Shown one piece after another: positions 26,495 through 35,054 of a stretch of DNA of 64,000 bases. The translations under genes were made by a program, and so were the position numbers. This DNA is from Cytophagales bacterium (lineage in GTDB: Bacteria > Bacteroidota > Bacteroidia > Cytophagales > Spirosomataceae), in assembly GCA_004292855.1 (NCBI GenBank), contig RDXN01000054.1:29416-93415 (forward strand), read 5' to 3'. Positions within the stretch are counted from its first letter, which is position 1; each line of letters starts with the position of its first letter. The notes beneath the pieces were generated by a model. It was not told where the DNA came from and made no database searches. It saw only the letters and a program-made list of their open reading frames with translations.

Positions 26495-26524
26495 ACATTG
26501 CCCCATTTAGACTTAGTTGTGGAT

Positions 26525-26559
26525 GGCTCTTTATCTTAGGATGAAGAGCCGTTTTCTTT
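26525..26559 (+). terminator. Rho-independent terminator after the SPOR gene
   Basis: GGCTCTT at 26525-26531 pairs with AAGAGCC at 26544-26550 across a 12-base loop and is followed by GTTTTCTTT. It ends the SPOR transcript. It also means that AraC starts upstream of 26559 would sit within a terminator, so the ATG at 26568 is preferred. Confidence 0.72.
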
Positions 26560-26567
26560 ACTCGCAG

Positions 26568-27365
26568 ATGAACTATAGCAAGGTAAAACTACCATTCTAC
26601 GACTCTATTGATATAAAATCGGTCTCCGACTCGCTTCATACATATCCTATTCATTACCACGAGACGTTCTGCGTATCCATTATTGAACGAGGTGTTTTTG
26701 TCGAAAATGAGGTGATCGCTCCACAAGGGACGATTCTTCTTTCCAATCCCGGCGAAATTCACGAGAATAGTCCCTATTCAAATCTATCGTACAACCTGAC
26801 CACGTTTTATATTAGCCCCGATGTATTTCAGGAGCCGGGTAGGATATTGACGTTTTCGGATAAAGTTCTTTATGATCCGCTTCTGTTTGAGCGGTTAGCC
26901 CGAATTGCTTCACAGCCCGATGAAACAAATGCGATGAACCTATTGGCACAAAGTGTAAACGATTTGTTTGATCAACATGGTACGTTAATAAAACGCGATC
27001 CAGTAGCTTTACCAACCAATCTGACTGATTTGTTAGCGGAGATACGTGAGCGTTTCGCACAGAAGCTGTCTATTGATGCTATGGCTAGTCAGTGCAGGAT
27101 GAGTCGGTTTCAGTTTATTCGATGGTTTCGTAAACACGCAGGTATTACGCCCCACGATTTCCTGCTTCTACACCGGGTTGAGCAAGGGAAGCGAATGTTA
27201 GAAGCAGGCAAGTCGCCTGTTCATACGGCCCTTGATGTCGGCTTTTACGACCAAAGCCATTTTGCTAATGCTTTCAAGCGATACGTGGGCGTCACACCAG
27301 GTACGTATCAAAGTGCCTGCACTATTTTCCAAGACTCCGAAAAAAGACAGGTTTATTTTTGCTGA
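26568..27365 (+). CDS. AraC-family transcriptional regulator
   Basis: A 265-residue regulator from the ATG at 26568 (MNYSKVKLPFYDSIDIKSVS). In-frame starts at 26517 (TTG), 26523 and 26541 fall in or before the terminator hairpin and are disfavoured. The N-terminal cupin-like sensor shows YPIHYHETFCVSIIERG and NPGEIHENSPY. The C-terminal domain has two helix-turn-helix motifs: LSIDAMASQCRMSRFQFIRWFRKH and then HTALDVGFYDQSHFANAFKRYVGVTPGTY, the AraC signature. The serine hydrolase gene starts 25 bp downstream on the same strand and is a likely target, though this is inference. Confidence 0.9.
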   Translation: MNYSKVKLPFYDSIDIKSVSDSLHTYPIHYHETFCVSIIERGVFVENEVIAPQGTILLSNPGEIHENSPYSNLSYNLTTFYISPDVFQEPGRILTFSDKVLYDPLLFERLARIASQPDETNAMNLLAQSVNDLFDQHGTLIKRDPVALPTNLTDLLAEIRERFAQKLSIDAMASQCRMSRFQFIRWFRKHAGITPHDFLLLHRVEQGKRMLEAGKSPVHTALDVGFYDQSHFANAFKRYVGVTPGTYQSACTIFQDSEKRQVYFC

Positions 27366-27389
27366 GTACTAATTCAAAACAACAGCAAA

Positions 27390-28613
27390 ATGAACGTCCG
27401 ATTTTTCCTTGTATTTCTTCTCTTGGGTCTGCCTATCGTAGGTTTTGTGCCTACGGGTACTTCCAAACGTGACGACCTCACTCAACAACTAACGTCGATT
27501 TATGAAAAATCGGACTTCCCGGGCTTTGCCGTAACTGTTGTCCGAAAAAACAAAGTCGATTATCAACAAGCATTTGGCTTTGCCAATATTTCCCAAAACA
27601 TTGCTTATACGAATCAGACGACCCAACCGATTGCTTCGGTTAGCAAATTATTCGTTGGGTTGGCTTTGATGAAAACCGTTGAGATGGGTTTGCTATCGCT
27701 GGATACAGAAATCAATACTGTTCTGCCATTCAAGGTCATTAATCCAAACCAGCCGAACGAGCCAATTCGGGTTCGGCATCTGGTGACCCATACCTCCGGT
27801 ATCCTCGATAATGAGTCTGTTTCGCGCCGATTATACAGTATTTTACCCGGTGAGTTGCTGACAACAAAAGAGGCCAAGCGTATGCAGCACGAACTCAAAG
27901 CTCGGACGAATGGGGAAATGATCCCGCTTAACGAGCTTATGGTGGCTTATCTAACTGTGGGAGGAAGCTTGTATAGCCCTGCAAATTACGGAAAAGCAGC
28001 CCCTGGGAATGCGTATGCCTACAGTAATATGGCTACGTCGTTGGCAGCCTATTTGGTAGAACAAGCAGCGGGAAAGTCGTTTCCAGAGTTTACAAAGACC
28101 GAAATCTTCGACCCAATAGGATTGAAGAATACGGCATGGGCGGTTGGTCGTTCGGCCCAACCACAAGCGGCAACGCTATATTGGATGAAGGGTAAACCCT
28201 TACCCCATTATGTGCATTCGTCATACCCAGACGGTATGCTGACCACCTCAAATGAGGATTTAGGGATCTTCCTGCAAGCCATGATGCGCGGTTTTTCTGG
28301 AGAATCGGGAATTCTGACCAAAGAAGGTTTCAGAACCTTGTTTGCTCGTCAATTTTTAGAAATGCCTGCTCAGATGAATCCCAAAGAAGATAACTATGGA
28401 GTGTTTTGGGTATGGTTCAAAAACGGGCGAGTAGGACATACTGGCGGAGGCCTGGGGGTGGCAACTCTGTTGGCGTTCTACCCTGAAAAACAAACAGGGA
28501 TCGTATTTATGACGAATCTCGAACTAGAATATAGCGGTAACCTAAAGAAACTGAGCGAACAGTTTCAGCAGATTGTCAATGCCCTCAAAGCCTATGAGCA
28601 GTTCGAAAATTGA
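27390..28613 (+). CDS. Serine hydrolase, beta-lactamase/PBP4* family
   Basis: A 407-residue exported protein (signal peptide about 1-20). The three active-site boxes of class C beta-lactamase-like hydrolases are present: SxxK as SVSK in PIASVSKLFVGLALM (near residue 81), YxN as YSN in NAYAYSNMATSLAAYL, and HTG in GRVGHTGGGLG. Family members include D-aminopeptidases, esterases and penicillin-binding-protein relatives, so beta-lactam hydrolysis should not be assumed. It closely follows the AraC regulator and probably shares its transcript. It converges with mtaB. Confidence 0.88.
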   Translation: MNVRFFLVFLLLGLPIVGFVPTGTSKRDDLTQQLTSIYEKSDFPGFAVTVVRKNKVDYQQAFGFANISQNIAYTNQTTQPIASVSKLFVGLALMKTVEMGLLSLDTEINTVLPFKVINPNQPNEPIRVRHLVTHTSGILDNESVSRRLYSILPGELLTTKEAKRMQHELKARTNGEMIPLNELMVAYLTVGGSLYSPANYGKAAPGNAYAYSNMATSLAAYLVEQAAGKSFPEFTKTEIFDPIGLKNTAWAVGRSAQPQAATLYWMKGKPLPHYVHSSYPDGMLTTSNEDLGIFLQAMMRGFSGESGILTKEGFRTLFARQFLEMPAQMNPKEDNYGVFWVWFKNGRVGHTGGGLGVATLLAFYPEKQTGIVFMTNLELEYSGNLKKLSEQFQQIVNALKAYEQFEN

Positions 28614-28632
28614 TACCTACACCCGTTAGAGT

Positions 28633-29973
28633 CTAATGAAAAGTAGTAACCGACTGTACTTCTTCAACTTCCATTAACCCCTCGGCATTCACGCCCGTTA
28701 GCTGAACCGGCAACGTTTCGTTAATGAGCAACGGGTCGTATTTGGCAACCACCCGCACGTAGTTTTCGGTGAACCCGTGCATGAAACCATTAACTATATC
28801 GTCCTCAAACAACACCGTTGCCGTCCGGCCCAGTTGACTCTCGTAAAACGCCCGCCGTTTTTTGTCGGATAGAATATGCAGCATTTTCGAGCGGTCGGCG
28901 CGGACGTTGCCGGGTACAGTGGGTCGGATGTTGATCGCGTGCGTATTGGCACGCTCGGAGTAGGTGAATACGTGCAGGTACGACACGGGTAGCTCGTTCA
29001 GGAACGTGTAGCTCTCCAGAAACAACTCGTTTGTTTCGCCAGGATGGCCCACAATCACATCGACACCAATACAGGCGTGCGGCATCAGGTCTTTAATTTG
29101 GGCTACACGGTCGGCATAAAGTTCGCGCTTGTAGCGACGGCGCATCAGACTCAACACCTTATTCGAGCCTGATTGTAACGGCACATGAAAGTGCGGGACA
29201 AACCGCTTCGATTGAGCCACAAACTGGATAATCTCGTCGGTGAGTAGGTTGGGTTCAATGCTCGAGATGCGGAACCGTTCGATGCCCTCAACCTCGTCTA
29301 ACGCCCGGACCAGATCGAAAAATGTTTCGGTACGCTGGAACGCCAGCCCGGTCCCGTTCTGAAGCCCGAAATCGCCAATATTGACACCCGTCAGCACAAT
29401 CTCCCTGACTCCTCGCTCGGCGATTTCGTGAGCGGCCCGCACCACATTCGCAACCGTATCGGAGCGGCTTTTGCCCCGTGCGAGGGGGATGGTGCAGTAC
29501 GAGCAAGGGTAGTCGCAACCGTCCTGAACTTTCAGGAACGTGCGCGTGCGGTCGTTGAGTGAGTACGAAGCATGGTAATCAAGAATCTCTTCGATGTTCG
29601 AGTTGAACACCCGCGCCTGACCCGACGGGGCTTTCTCAAACGTGTCGATCAGCTCGTGCAGCCGGAATTTTTCGGCGGCACCCAACACGGCATCAACCCC
29701 CGGAATAGTGGCGATTTCTTGTGGTTTAAGCTGAGCATAACATCCCAGTATGGCTACGTAGCCATCAGGGTTGATCTTTTGAGCCTCGCGGACGATTTTG
29801 CGGCATTTTTTGTCAGCATTATCGGTAACGGAGCAGGTGTTGATAATGAACACATCGGGTTGCTCAGTAAACTCCACGCGGGTGTGTCCCTGTGCTTCGA
29901 GGATGCGCCCGATGGTCGATGTTTCGGAGAAGTTTAGCTTACAGCCTAAGGTATAGAACGCAATTTTTTTCAC
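28633..29973 (-). CDS. mtaB: tRNA threonylcarbamoyladenosine methylthiotransferase
   Basis: A 446-residue radical-SAM enzyme if translated from GTG at 29973 (MKKIAFYTLGCKLNFSET). An ATG at 30006 would add 11 residues and overlap the preceding gene, and homologs begin at KKIAFYTLGCKLN. Auxiliary-cluster cysteines lie in GCKLN, NTCSVT and LGCYAQ, and the radical-SAM cluster is CDYPCSYC. A C-terminal TRAM domain is likely over the last 65 residues. MtaB converts t6A37 to ms2t6A37 in tRNAs reading ANN codons. CKLN rather than CQMN separates it from MiaB. Confidence 0.9.
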   Translation of the reverse strand: MKKIAFYTLGCKLNFSETSTIGRILEAQGHTRVEFTEQPDVFIINTCSVTDNADKKCRKIVREAQKINPDGYVAILGCYAQLKPQEIATIPGVDAVLGAAEKFRLHELIDTFEKAPSGQARVFNSNIEEILDYHASYSLNDRTRTFLKVQDGCDYPCSYCTIPLARGKSRSDTVANVVRAAHEIAERGVREIVLTGVNIGDFGLQNGTGLAFQRTETFFDLVRALDEVEGIERFRISSIEPNLLTDEIIQFVAQSKRFVPHFHVPLQSGSNKVLSLMRRRYKRELYADRVAQIKDLMPHACIGVDVIVGHPGETNELFLESYTFLNELPVSYLHVFTYSERANTHAINIRPTVPGNVRADRSKMLHILSDKKRRAFYESQLGRTATVLFEDDIVNGFMHGFTENYVRVVAKYDPLLINETLPVQLTGVNAEGLMEVEEVQSVTTFH

Positions 29974-29980
29974 AATTTCT

Positions 29981-30706
29981 CTAATTGCTTCGCAGCATGT
30001 CGTCACGCCGAATGTTATCGGCGGGGGCCTGATTCAGAATCTCGCGGTATTCTTTGTTCTTCAAATCGCCCCGTTTGACGGAGCGAATAAAGTTGGCCCA
30101 TGCGAAGGGGTTGGTGAAGTTGAACGTGGTTGCCTGTCCGCGATTGGCTAAGGCTTCGCGCCCAAAAATTTGCTGATTCATGAAGTTCTGATGGTTGGCC
30201 ATAGCTCCCATTGGGGTTATGGCGGCCATCCGCATCAGGTACATGGGGTCGGTGTTTTTGGCCAGGTTGTCGCGCTCTTTTTGGTCGGGGAGTTTCATGG
30301 CCACGAACGCTTCTTTGAATAGCTGTTCGGTGGCGTAGGGGTACACTTTCACTTCGGCCAGTGTTTTAACGTCTTCCTGGAGGGCTACAACGGCAGAATA
30401 GGTGATGTCGGTCAGTCGGCGGGGGATAATGTGGTATTGAGGTTTGAAACCCACATAGCTGAAAATAATGCTGTCGCCGGGAAACACGGGCAACGAGAAA
30501 TAGCCGTTGTTGGCCGATAATACTCCACGACCGGCTTTAGGAATGTAAATATAGGCCTGCGGAAGGGGTTCGTTCGTTTTGCCACCCGTAATGAAGCCCG
30601 TGAACGTGACCTGACGTTCCTGCCCCTGCGCCCGGACGAGCGAGAACAGACCTGCCAGCGAGAACAGGACAACCATAAGGAGCAACGTCGTCAACGACTT
30701 CTTCAT
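29981..30706 (-). CDS. Exported CarboxypepD_reg-like domain protein
   Basis: A 241-residue protein with a signal peptide (MKKSLTTLLLMVVLFSLAGL, cleavage near VRAQ). Residues 33-105 form a carboxypeptidase-regulatory-like beta-sandwich (FTGFITGGKTNEPLPQAYIY, GRGVLSANNGYFSLPVFPGDSIIFSYVGF). The helical C-terminal half (LFKEAFVAMKLPDQKERDNLAKN, FNFTNPFAWANFIRS) is conserved-looking but unassigned. It is probably a periplasmic or outer-membrane protein of the Bacteroidota envelope. It ends 8 bp before the preferred mtaB start, so the two are likely co-transcribed, without an obvious functional link. Confidence 0.8.
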   Translation of the reverse strand: MKKSLTTLLLMVVLFSLAGLFSLVRAQGQERQVTFTGFITGGKTNEPLPQAYIYIPKAGRGVLSANNGYFSLPVFPGDSIIFSYVGFKPQYHIIPRRLTDITYSAVVALQEDVKTLAEVKVYPYATEQLFKEAFVAMKLPDQKERDNLAKNTDPMYLMRMAAITPMGAMANHQNFMNQQIFGREALANRGQATTFNFTNPFAWANFIRSVKRGDLKNKEYREILNQAPADNIRRDDMLRSN

Positions 30707-30795
30707 GCGTATTTAGATAATTTCTACAAAGTAAACGATTGGAGGGGTACAAACGTTTGGAATGCCTGGATTTTAAGGAAAGTTAAGGTAGTACT

Positions 30796-30956
30796 CGGGC
30801 TAAAGCCCTCGTGAGTTATAGCACAGAGATGCACAGAGAGAAAAAGAGAGATTCGCAGAGAAAACTTTAGAGAAACAACAGGACTATTTCTGTTATCAAA
30901 AATCTCTGCGAATCTCTTTTTCTCTCTGCGCTATAACTCACGAGGGCTTTAGCCCG
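30796..30956. repeat. Long intergenic inverted repeat of about 55-65 bp arms
   Basis: The left arm at 30796-30861 begins CGGGCTAAAGCCCTCGTGAG and the right arm at 30903-30956 is its near-exact complement. The left arm has about 10 extra bases, an internal duplication of the CACAGAGATG type. The loop is about 41 bp. It lies between the ends and starts of two minus-strand genes and stops 2 bp before the cdsA stop. It would form a very stable hairpin in RNA. The arms contain the purine-rich CACAGAGAGAAAAAGAGA pattern. Confidence 0.8.
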
Positions 30957-30957
30957 A

Positions 30958-31770
30958 CTAAGCGAAGAGCTTCAGGAACGTGACGATGAACGGGGCTGCA
31001 AGCAATAAGCCATCGAACCGATCCAGAAAGCCGCCGTGACCGGGGATGCTCGTGCCAGAGTCTTTAATGGCAATACTGCGCTTGAAAAGCGACTCTACTA
31101 AGTCGCCGTAGGTGCCCGTTACCACGATGATTGCGCCTACACAGTACCATTGCCAGGGTTCCAGAATTGGATCGTAACGGGCTAATAGACAGGCGACTAA
31201 TCCCGACGCGATGGCTCCGCCCAGGCTACCTTCCCACGATTTCTTGGGCGATACTCGCTCGAATAACTTCCGCCGACCAAACTTGGTGCCGGCAAAGTAG
31301 GCCCCCACATCGCTTGCCCACATGAGCAACAGAAAACCCACGACGAGCATCGGGTGATACCCATCGCCCCGCAGGGCCATAACAATGAGCAGGGCAAACG
31401 GTACGGCCACGTAAATAATGCCCAGAAATGTAAAGCCGATGTTGGTGAAGGGCTTCATGTCTTTCTTTTTGTAGAGCTTGATCAGAAAGATCATCGAGGA
31501 CGCCGGGCAGATGAGAAAGTAGTTATCGAAATCGATTCGTTCCGTTTCGATAAAATAGGCTAACACACAGATCAGGCAACCCACGGCGGTGCCGTAAGCG
31601 GTTAGGGGCTGATTGCCGTCGAGGCCCAGAAGCCGATAAAATTCGAGTTGAGTAAGGGCACTAATGATAACAAACAGGAGTGCGAAGCTCCAATCGCGAT
31701 ACCAAATAGCCAGCAGAATGATCGGAACCCCCAACACAGCCGCAATAATGCGCTGTCGAAGGTTCGACAT
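30958..31770 (-). CDS. cdsA: Phosphatidate cytidylyltransferase
   Basis: A 270-residue membrane protein with about eight helices. The CDP-alcohol signature near the C-terminus is intact: SLFKRSIAIKDSGTSIPGHGGFLDRFDGLL. The enzyme makes CDP-diacylglycerol from phosphatidate and CTP, the entry to phospholipid synthesis, in the inner membrane. The ATG at 31770 follows the stop of the DUF2007 gene directly. An ATG at 31791 inside that gene would add 7 residues. With the DUF2007 and CPBP genes it forms a compact three-gene group. Confidence 0.94.
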   Translation of the reverse strand: MSNLRQRIIAAVLGVPIILLAIWYRDWSFALLFVIISALTQLEFYRLLGLDGNQPLTAYGTAVGCLICVLAYFIETERIDFDNYFLICPASSMIFLIKLYKKKDMKPFTNIGFTFLGIIYVAVPFALLIVMALRGDGYHPMLVVGFLLLMWASDVGAYFAGTKFGRRKLFERVSPKKSWEGSLGGAIASGLVACLLARYDPILEPWQWYCVGAIIVVTGTYGDLVESLFKRSIAIKDSGTSIPGHGGFLDRFDGLLLAAPFIVTFLKLFA

Positions 31771-31771
31771 T

Positions 31772-31984
31772 TCAGCTAAACGTTGTCTCATTATCCAGAA
31801 TTAGTTTGGCGATGATGGCTTGCTCGGTCGGAACATATAAATCCACGCTACCAAAGGGTGGGTAACTACTACTTTTTTTATTCACAACCACAGCGTCGAT
31901 TTCATTCTCGGCCAGCAATGCCTTAGCCAGTTCGGCCCGGTAGGCGAGGGGTGTGGTAAAAATCTTCTCCCAGTTATCAATCAT
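31772..31984 (-). CDS. DUF2007-family small protein (putative signal-transducing protein)
   Basis: A 70-residue protein starting MIDNWEKIFTTPLAYRAELA at 31984. A much longer in-frame extension has no protein-like composition and overlaps the CPBP gene. The sequence AELAKALLAENEIDAVVVNKKSSSYPPFGSVDLYVP is the DUF2007 fold, a small ferredoxin-like domain often called a putative signal-transducing protein. Its function is unknown. Its start overlaps the end of the CPBP gene by 8 bp and its stop abuts cdsA, so the three are likely translated from one mRNA. Confidence 0.8.
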   Translation of the reverse strand: MIDNWEKIFTTPLAYRAELAKALLAENEIDAVVVNKKSSSYPPFGSVDLYVPTEQAIIAKLILDNETTFS

Positions 31985-32963
31985 TGAGTTGTTGATTGGA
32001 TTGACGAAAATAATACAAGATTCCCAGACTAAATAGCAACGAAAGCAGGCCTGCCCACAGCGGGACGCTTTGGGTAGCCTCAATATCCATCGAAACGACC
32101 TGACGCTGTCGCAGATAGACCATGAACACGGTGAAACCATTATTGACGAAGTGGGCCAAAATCGGCACCCAAATGGTACCCGACCAGAGGTACAGATACC
32201 CGAACAGGGCACCCAGCAGCGTACGGGGTACAAAGCCGTAGAACTGCATATGGATGGCACTGAACACAATAGCCGCCAGCCAGATGCCTACGTGTGGGTT
32301 GCCGCCGGTCCAATCGGTAAAACGCCGTTGCAGAACGCCCCGAAACAATACCTCTTCGCCAATAGCAGGCAAAACCGCAATCACAAGCAAGGCTAAAAGC
32401 AGTTGCCCAATGGTGGAAAAAGTAGTCAGGTATTTAGTCAATTCCCCCATTTGGTCTTCTTTGGCCCGCATCCACTGCTCAACCGGAGCTAAGGTTTCGG
32501 GCAGGTGGAGGCCCTGATTCCACTCGATAATGAGGCCGTTCAACGGCATAAATGCGATAACAAGTACGGGCACGAGTAACCAACCCGACTGCGATAATGG
32601 CCCCGCGTGTGGCAATTGAAAATCCCCCCATCGTTGTTTCTCGAACCCGGTCCAGAAAACCAGTGCTGGTAACAGAAACGAGCAGACGTGGCTAACGCCC
32701 TGCACGAGCATAATGGTTGTCCAGGCGTTTGGGTAGCGGGTTGGGTTGAGTAAAAGGGCTGTTAGCTCGGGCGTGGGTGTGTTGCCATCGGTGGTCAGGC
32801 TATTCAGTAGGTAGGCAACCCCCGTTGCCAAAACGGCCCCCAGGGTCATACCCAGCAACACTGACCCTACCAGCAAGAGTAAACCGGAGAGGGGTGAGCG
32901 TGCAACGGGAGCCGGGCGTTGCCAGTCGGACGAGAGCCGGGACGAGGTAGAGTCTGTTTGCAT
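31977..32963 (-). CDS. CPBP-family intramembrane metalloprotease
   Basis: A 328-residue membrane protein from the ATG at 32963 (a TTG eight codons earlier is possible). About eight hydrophobic segments are visible. The CPBP (Rce1/Abi) motifs are GEEVLFRGVLQRRF, the Phe/His segment AIHMQFYGFVPRTLLGALFGYLY, and ILAHFVNNGFTVF. These proteins cleave substrates within the membrane or process prenylated-type termini. The bacterial substrates are mostly unknown. It is first in the group with the DUF2007 gene and cdsA. Confidence 0.88.
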   Translation of the reverse strand: MQTDSTSSRLSSDWQRPAPVARSPLSGLLLLVGSVLLGMTLGAVLATGVAYLLNSLTTDGNTPTPELTALLLNPTRYPNAWTTIMLVQGVSHVCSFLLPALVFWTGFEKQRWGDFQLPHAGPLSQSGWLLVPVLVIAFMPLNGLIIEWNQGLHLPETLAPVEQWMRAKEDQMGELTKYLTTFSTIGQLLLALLVIAVLPAIGEEVLFRGVLQRRFTDWTGGNPHVGIWLAAIVFSAIHMQFYGFVPRTLLGALFGYLYLWSGTIWVPILAHFVNNGFTVFMVYLRQRQVVSMDIEATQSVPLWAGLLSLLFSLGILYYFRQSNQQLND

Positions 32964-33048
32964 AATCGTCGTAAATTTACGGGGCAATCCAATAGGTGCC
33001 TAAACTTATCGGGCTGGGGGCTTGTTCGGAAAAAGACACTGGAATTGA

Positions 33049-33115
33049 GACGTTGGACGTTAGACGCTGGATATTGGATATTTAGACGCTAGGCACGTTA
33101 TACTATCCAACGTCC
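33049..33115. repeat. Heptamer tandem repeat with terminal inverted copies
   Basis: Five consecutive 7-base units run from 33049 to 33083 (GACGTTG, GACGTTA, GACGCTG, GATATTG, GATATTT), then after one extra base another GACGCTA at 33085-33091. At 33107-33115 CCAACGTCC is the reverse complement of GGACGTTGG-like sequence at the left end, so the array can fold back. It lies 9 bp before the dusB start and may influence its 5' leader. Confidence 0.6.
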
Positions 33116-33123
33116 ATTTAACC

Positions 33124-34113
33124 ATGACAAAAATAGCTAATATAGAACTCGGTGAGTTTCCGTTGTTGCTGGCTCCGATGGAGGACGTCAGCGACCCGCC
33201 GTTCCGGGCGGTGTGTAAAGCGCACGGGGCCGATTTGATGTACACCGAATTTATATCGTCGGAGGGGCTGATTCGCGACGCGGCCAAGAGCGTGCAGAAG
33301 CTGGACATTTTTGAGTACGAACGCCCCGTTGGTATTCAACTCTTCGGCTCCGACGTGGAGACGATGGGCGAGTGCGCCCGCATTGCCACGCGTGTGTCGC
33401 CCGATTTGATTGATATAAATTACGGGTGCCCTGTAAAACAGGTGGCTTGCCGGGGAGCCGGGGCCGCTCTCTTGCAGGATATTCCGAAGATGGTGCGCAT
33501 GACGGAGGCCGTCGTGAAGGCCACGCACCTGCCCGTGACCGTAAAAACCCGACTCGGTTGGGACGACTCGACCAAGAACATTCTGGACGTGGCCGAACGG
33601 TTGCAGGACATTGGTATTCAGGCCCTAACGGTTCATGGACGCACCCGCGTGCAAATGTATAAAGGCGATGCCGACTGGACGTTGATTGGCCAGATTAAAG
33701 AAAATCCGCGCATTACGATCCCTATTTTTGGCAACGGCGATATCGACAGCCCCGAAAAAGCCCTGGAGTACCGCAACCGCTACGGGGTCGATGGGATTAT
33801 GATTGGCCGGTCGAGTATCGGTTACCCGTGGGTGTTCAACGAGATCAAGCATTACCTGAAAACCGGCGAACACCTGCCCGCCCCAACCGTGGCCGACCGG
33901 GTGGCGGTCTGTCGCCAACACCTCGACTTTTCGATTCGCTGGAAAGGCGAGAAGGTCGGTATTTTTGAGATGCGTCGGCACTACACCCAATATTTCAAGG
34001 GGCTTGAGAATTTTAAGCCGTTCCGTTCGCGGCTGGTGCTGTCGGATTCGAAAGACGAACTGTTCGGCATCCTGAACGAAGTCGAAGAACTGTACGCTGA
34101 AGCATACGCGTGA
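33124..34113 (+). CDS. dusB: tRNA-dihydrouridine synthase
   Basis: A 329-residue flavoenzyme that reduces uridine to dihydrouridine in tRNA. The FMN/TIM-barrel motifs are clear: LLAPMEDVSDPPFRAVCKAHGADLMYTEF, INYGCPVKQVACRGAGAALL with the catalytic cysteine in GCP, VKTRLGWDD, and LTVHGRTRVQMYKGDADW. The C-terminal helical tRNA-binding domain follows (RRHYTQYFKGLENFKPFR). The EFISSEG segment and overall length fit the DusB class. The EamA transporter gene follows after 15 bp. Confidence 0.92.
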   Translation: MTKIANIELGEFPLLLAPMEDVSDPPFRAVCKAHGADLMYTEFISSEGLIRDAAKSVQKLDIFEYERPVGIQLFGSDVETMGECARIATRVSPDLIDINYGCPVKQVACRGAGAALLQDIPKMVRMTEAVVKATHLPVTVKTRLGWDDSTKNILDVAERLQDIGIQALTVHGRTRVQMYKGDADWTLIGQIKENPRITIPIFGNGDIDSPEKALEYRNRYGVDGIMIGRSSIGYPWVFNEIKHYLKTGEHLPAPTVADRVAVCRQHLDFSIRWKGEKVGIFEMRRHYTQYFKGLENFKPFRSRLVLSDSKDELFGILNEVEELYAEAYA

Positions 34114-34128
34114 CACGAACCCCTCCCT

Positions 34129-35037
34129 ATGATTACAGAATCTTTACCTGTCGTAACGCAAAAACGCCCGTTGCTGGCCTGGCTGCTTCTCTGCACGATG
34201 GCTCTCGTTTGGGGCAGTTCGTTTATTCTCATCAAGCGGAGCCTGGAGGCCTTCTCGCCTGAACAAGTAGCCGCCGGGCGCATCTTCCTGGCGTTTTTGT
34301 TTTTCGTGCCGTTCCAGGCATTCCAAATTCAGCAACCCGACAACCGCCGGGAATTACGCCTGAAATGGCCGTACCTGATTGCGGTTGGCCTGACTGGCTA
34401 CCTGATTCCGGCCTATTTGTTCTCCGTGGCCGGGGCGCACCTGAACAGTTCGCTGGCGGGTGCGCTGAACTCGCTGAGTCCGCTGTTTACGCTATTTATT
34501 GGGGCTATTTTCTTTGGTAATCAGGTGAAATCGCGGCAAACGCTGGGGATTCTACTGGGATTGGTTGGCTCCATTTTGCTCGTGTTTTTCAGCGCGACGG
34601 GTGAGTTTTCGGTGAATGCCTACGCCCTGCTAATCGTATTGGCTACCATTTGTTACGGCACCAATACAAACCTGATCGGGCGTCATTTGAGCCACCTGCC
34701 CGCGCTTGTTTCAACCGCCTGGACGTTTTTTGGCATTGGTCTGGTAGCTTTCGCGCTGTTGTTACCCACCGATTTCTGGAGCCGGGCCATGAACCCCCAA
34801 AACAGTTGGTCGCTTGGGACGTTGGCCATGCTGGGGATTTTGGCGTCGGGGGTGATGTCGGTGCTGTTCAACCGGGTAATTCAATTAACTTCGCCTTTGT
34901 TCGGAGCGTCGGTCACGTATCTCATTCCGGTGGTGGCCCTGTTGTGGGGGCTGCTCGATGGGGAGACCATCTATGCCGCACAATACCTGGGCATGGCTGT
35001 CTGCCTGCTCGGTATCTATCTGACAAACAAATCCTAA
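34129..35037 (+). CDS. EamA/DMT-family transporter
   Basis: A 302-residue protein with ten predicted helices in two EamA repeats. Repeat one starts ALVWGSSFILIKRSLEAFSP and contains FSVAGAHLNSSLAGALNSLSPLFTLFIGAIFF. Repeat two starts ALLIVLATICYGTNTNLIGR and ends with LIPVVALLWGLLDGE. Members export or exchange amino acids, nucleotides or sugars. The substrate is not evident. It follows dusB closely and may share its transcript. The M1 peptidase gene starts 17 bp after it. Confidence 0.9.
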   Translation: MITESLPVVTQKRPLLAWLLLCTMALVWGSSFILIKRSLEAFSPEQVAAGRIFLAFLFFVPFQAFQIQQPDNRRELRLKWPYLIAVGLTGYLIPAYLFSVAGAHLNSSLAGALNSLSPLFTLFIGAIFFGNQVKSRQTLGILLGLVGSILLVFFSATGEFSVNAYALLIVLATICYGTNTNLIGRHLSHLPALVSTAWTFFGIGLVAFALLLPTDFWSRAMNPQNSWSLGTLAMLGILASGVMSVLFNRVIQLTSPLFGASVTYLIPVVALLWGLLDGETIYAAQYLGMAVCLLGIYLTNKS

Positions 35038-35054
35038 GCTTACTTTTCCTGCCC

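Noticed and set aside
26517..26567. Earlier starts of the AraC gene (TTG 26517, ATG 26523, ATG 26541)
   Set aside because: They fall before or inside a clear terminator hairpin that ends the upstream gene.
27390..28613. A second true beta-lactamase
   Set aside because: The SxxK, YxN and HTG boxes define a broad serine hydrolase family, and nothing shows beta-lactam specificity.
31985..32269. N-terminal extension of the DUF2007 protein
   Set aside because: The extension overlaps the CPBP protease gene and has a Cys/Trp/Arg-rich, non-protein-like composition. The family start is at 31984.
34650..35054. N-terminal extension of the M1 peptidase
   Set aside because: It lies within the EamA gene in another frame. 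A good signal peptide begins at 35055.
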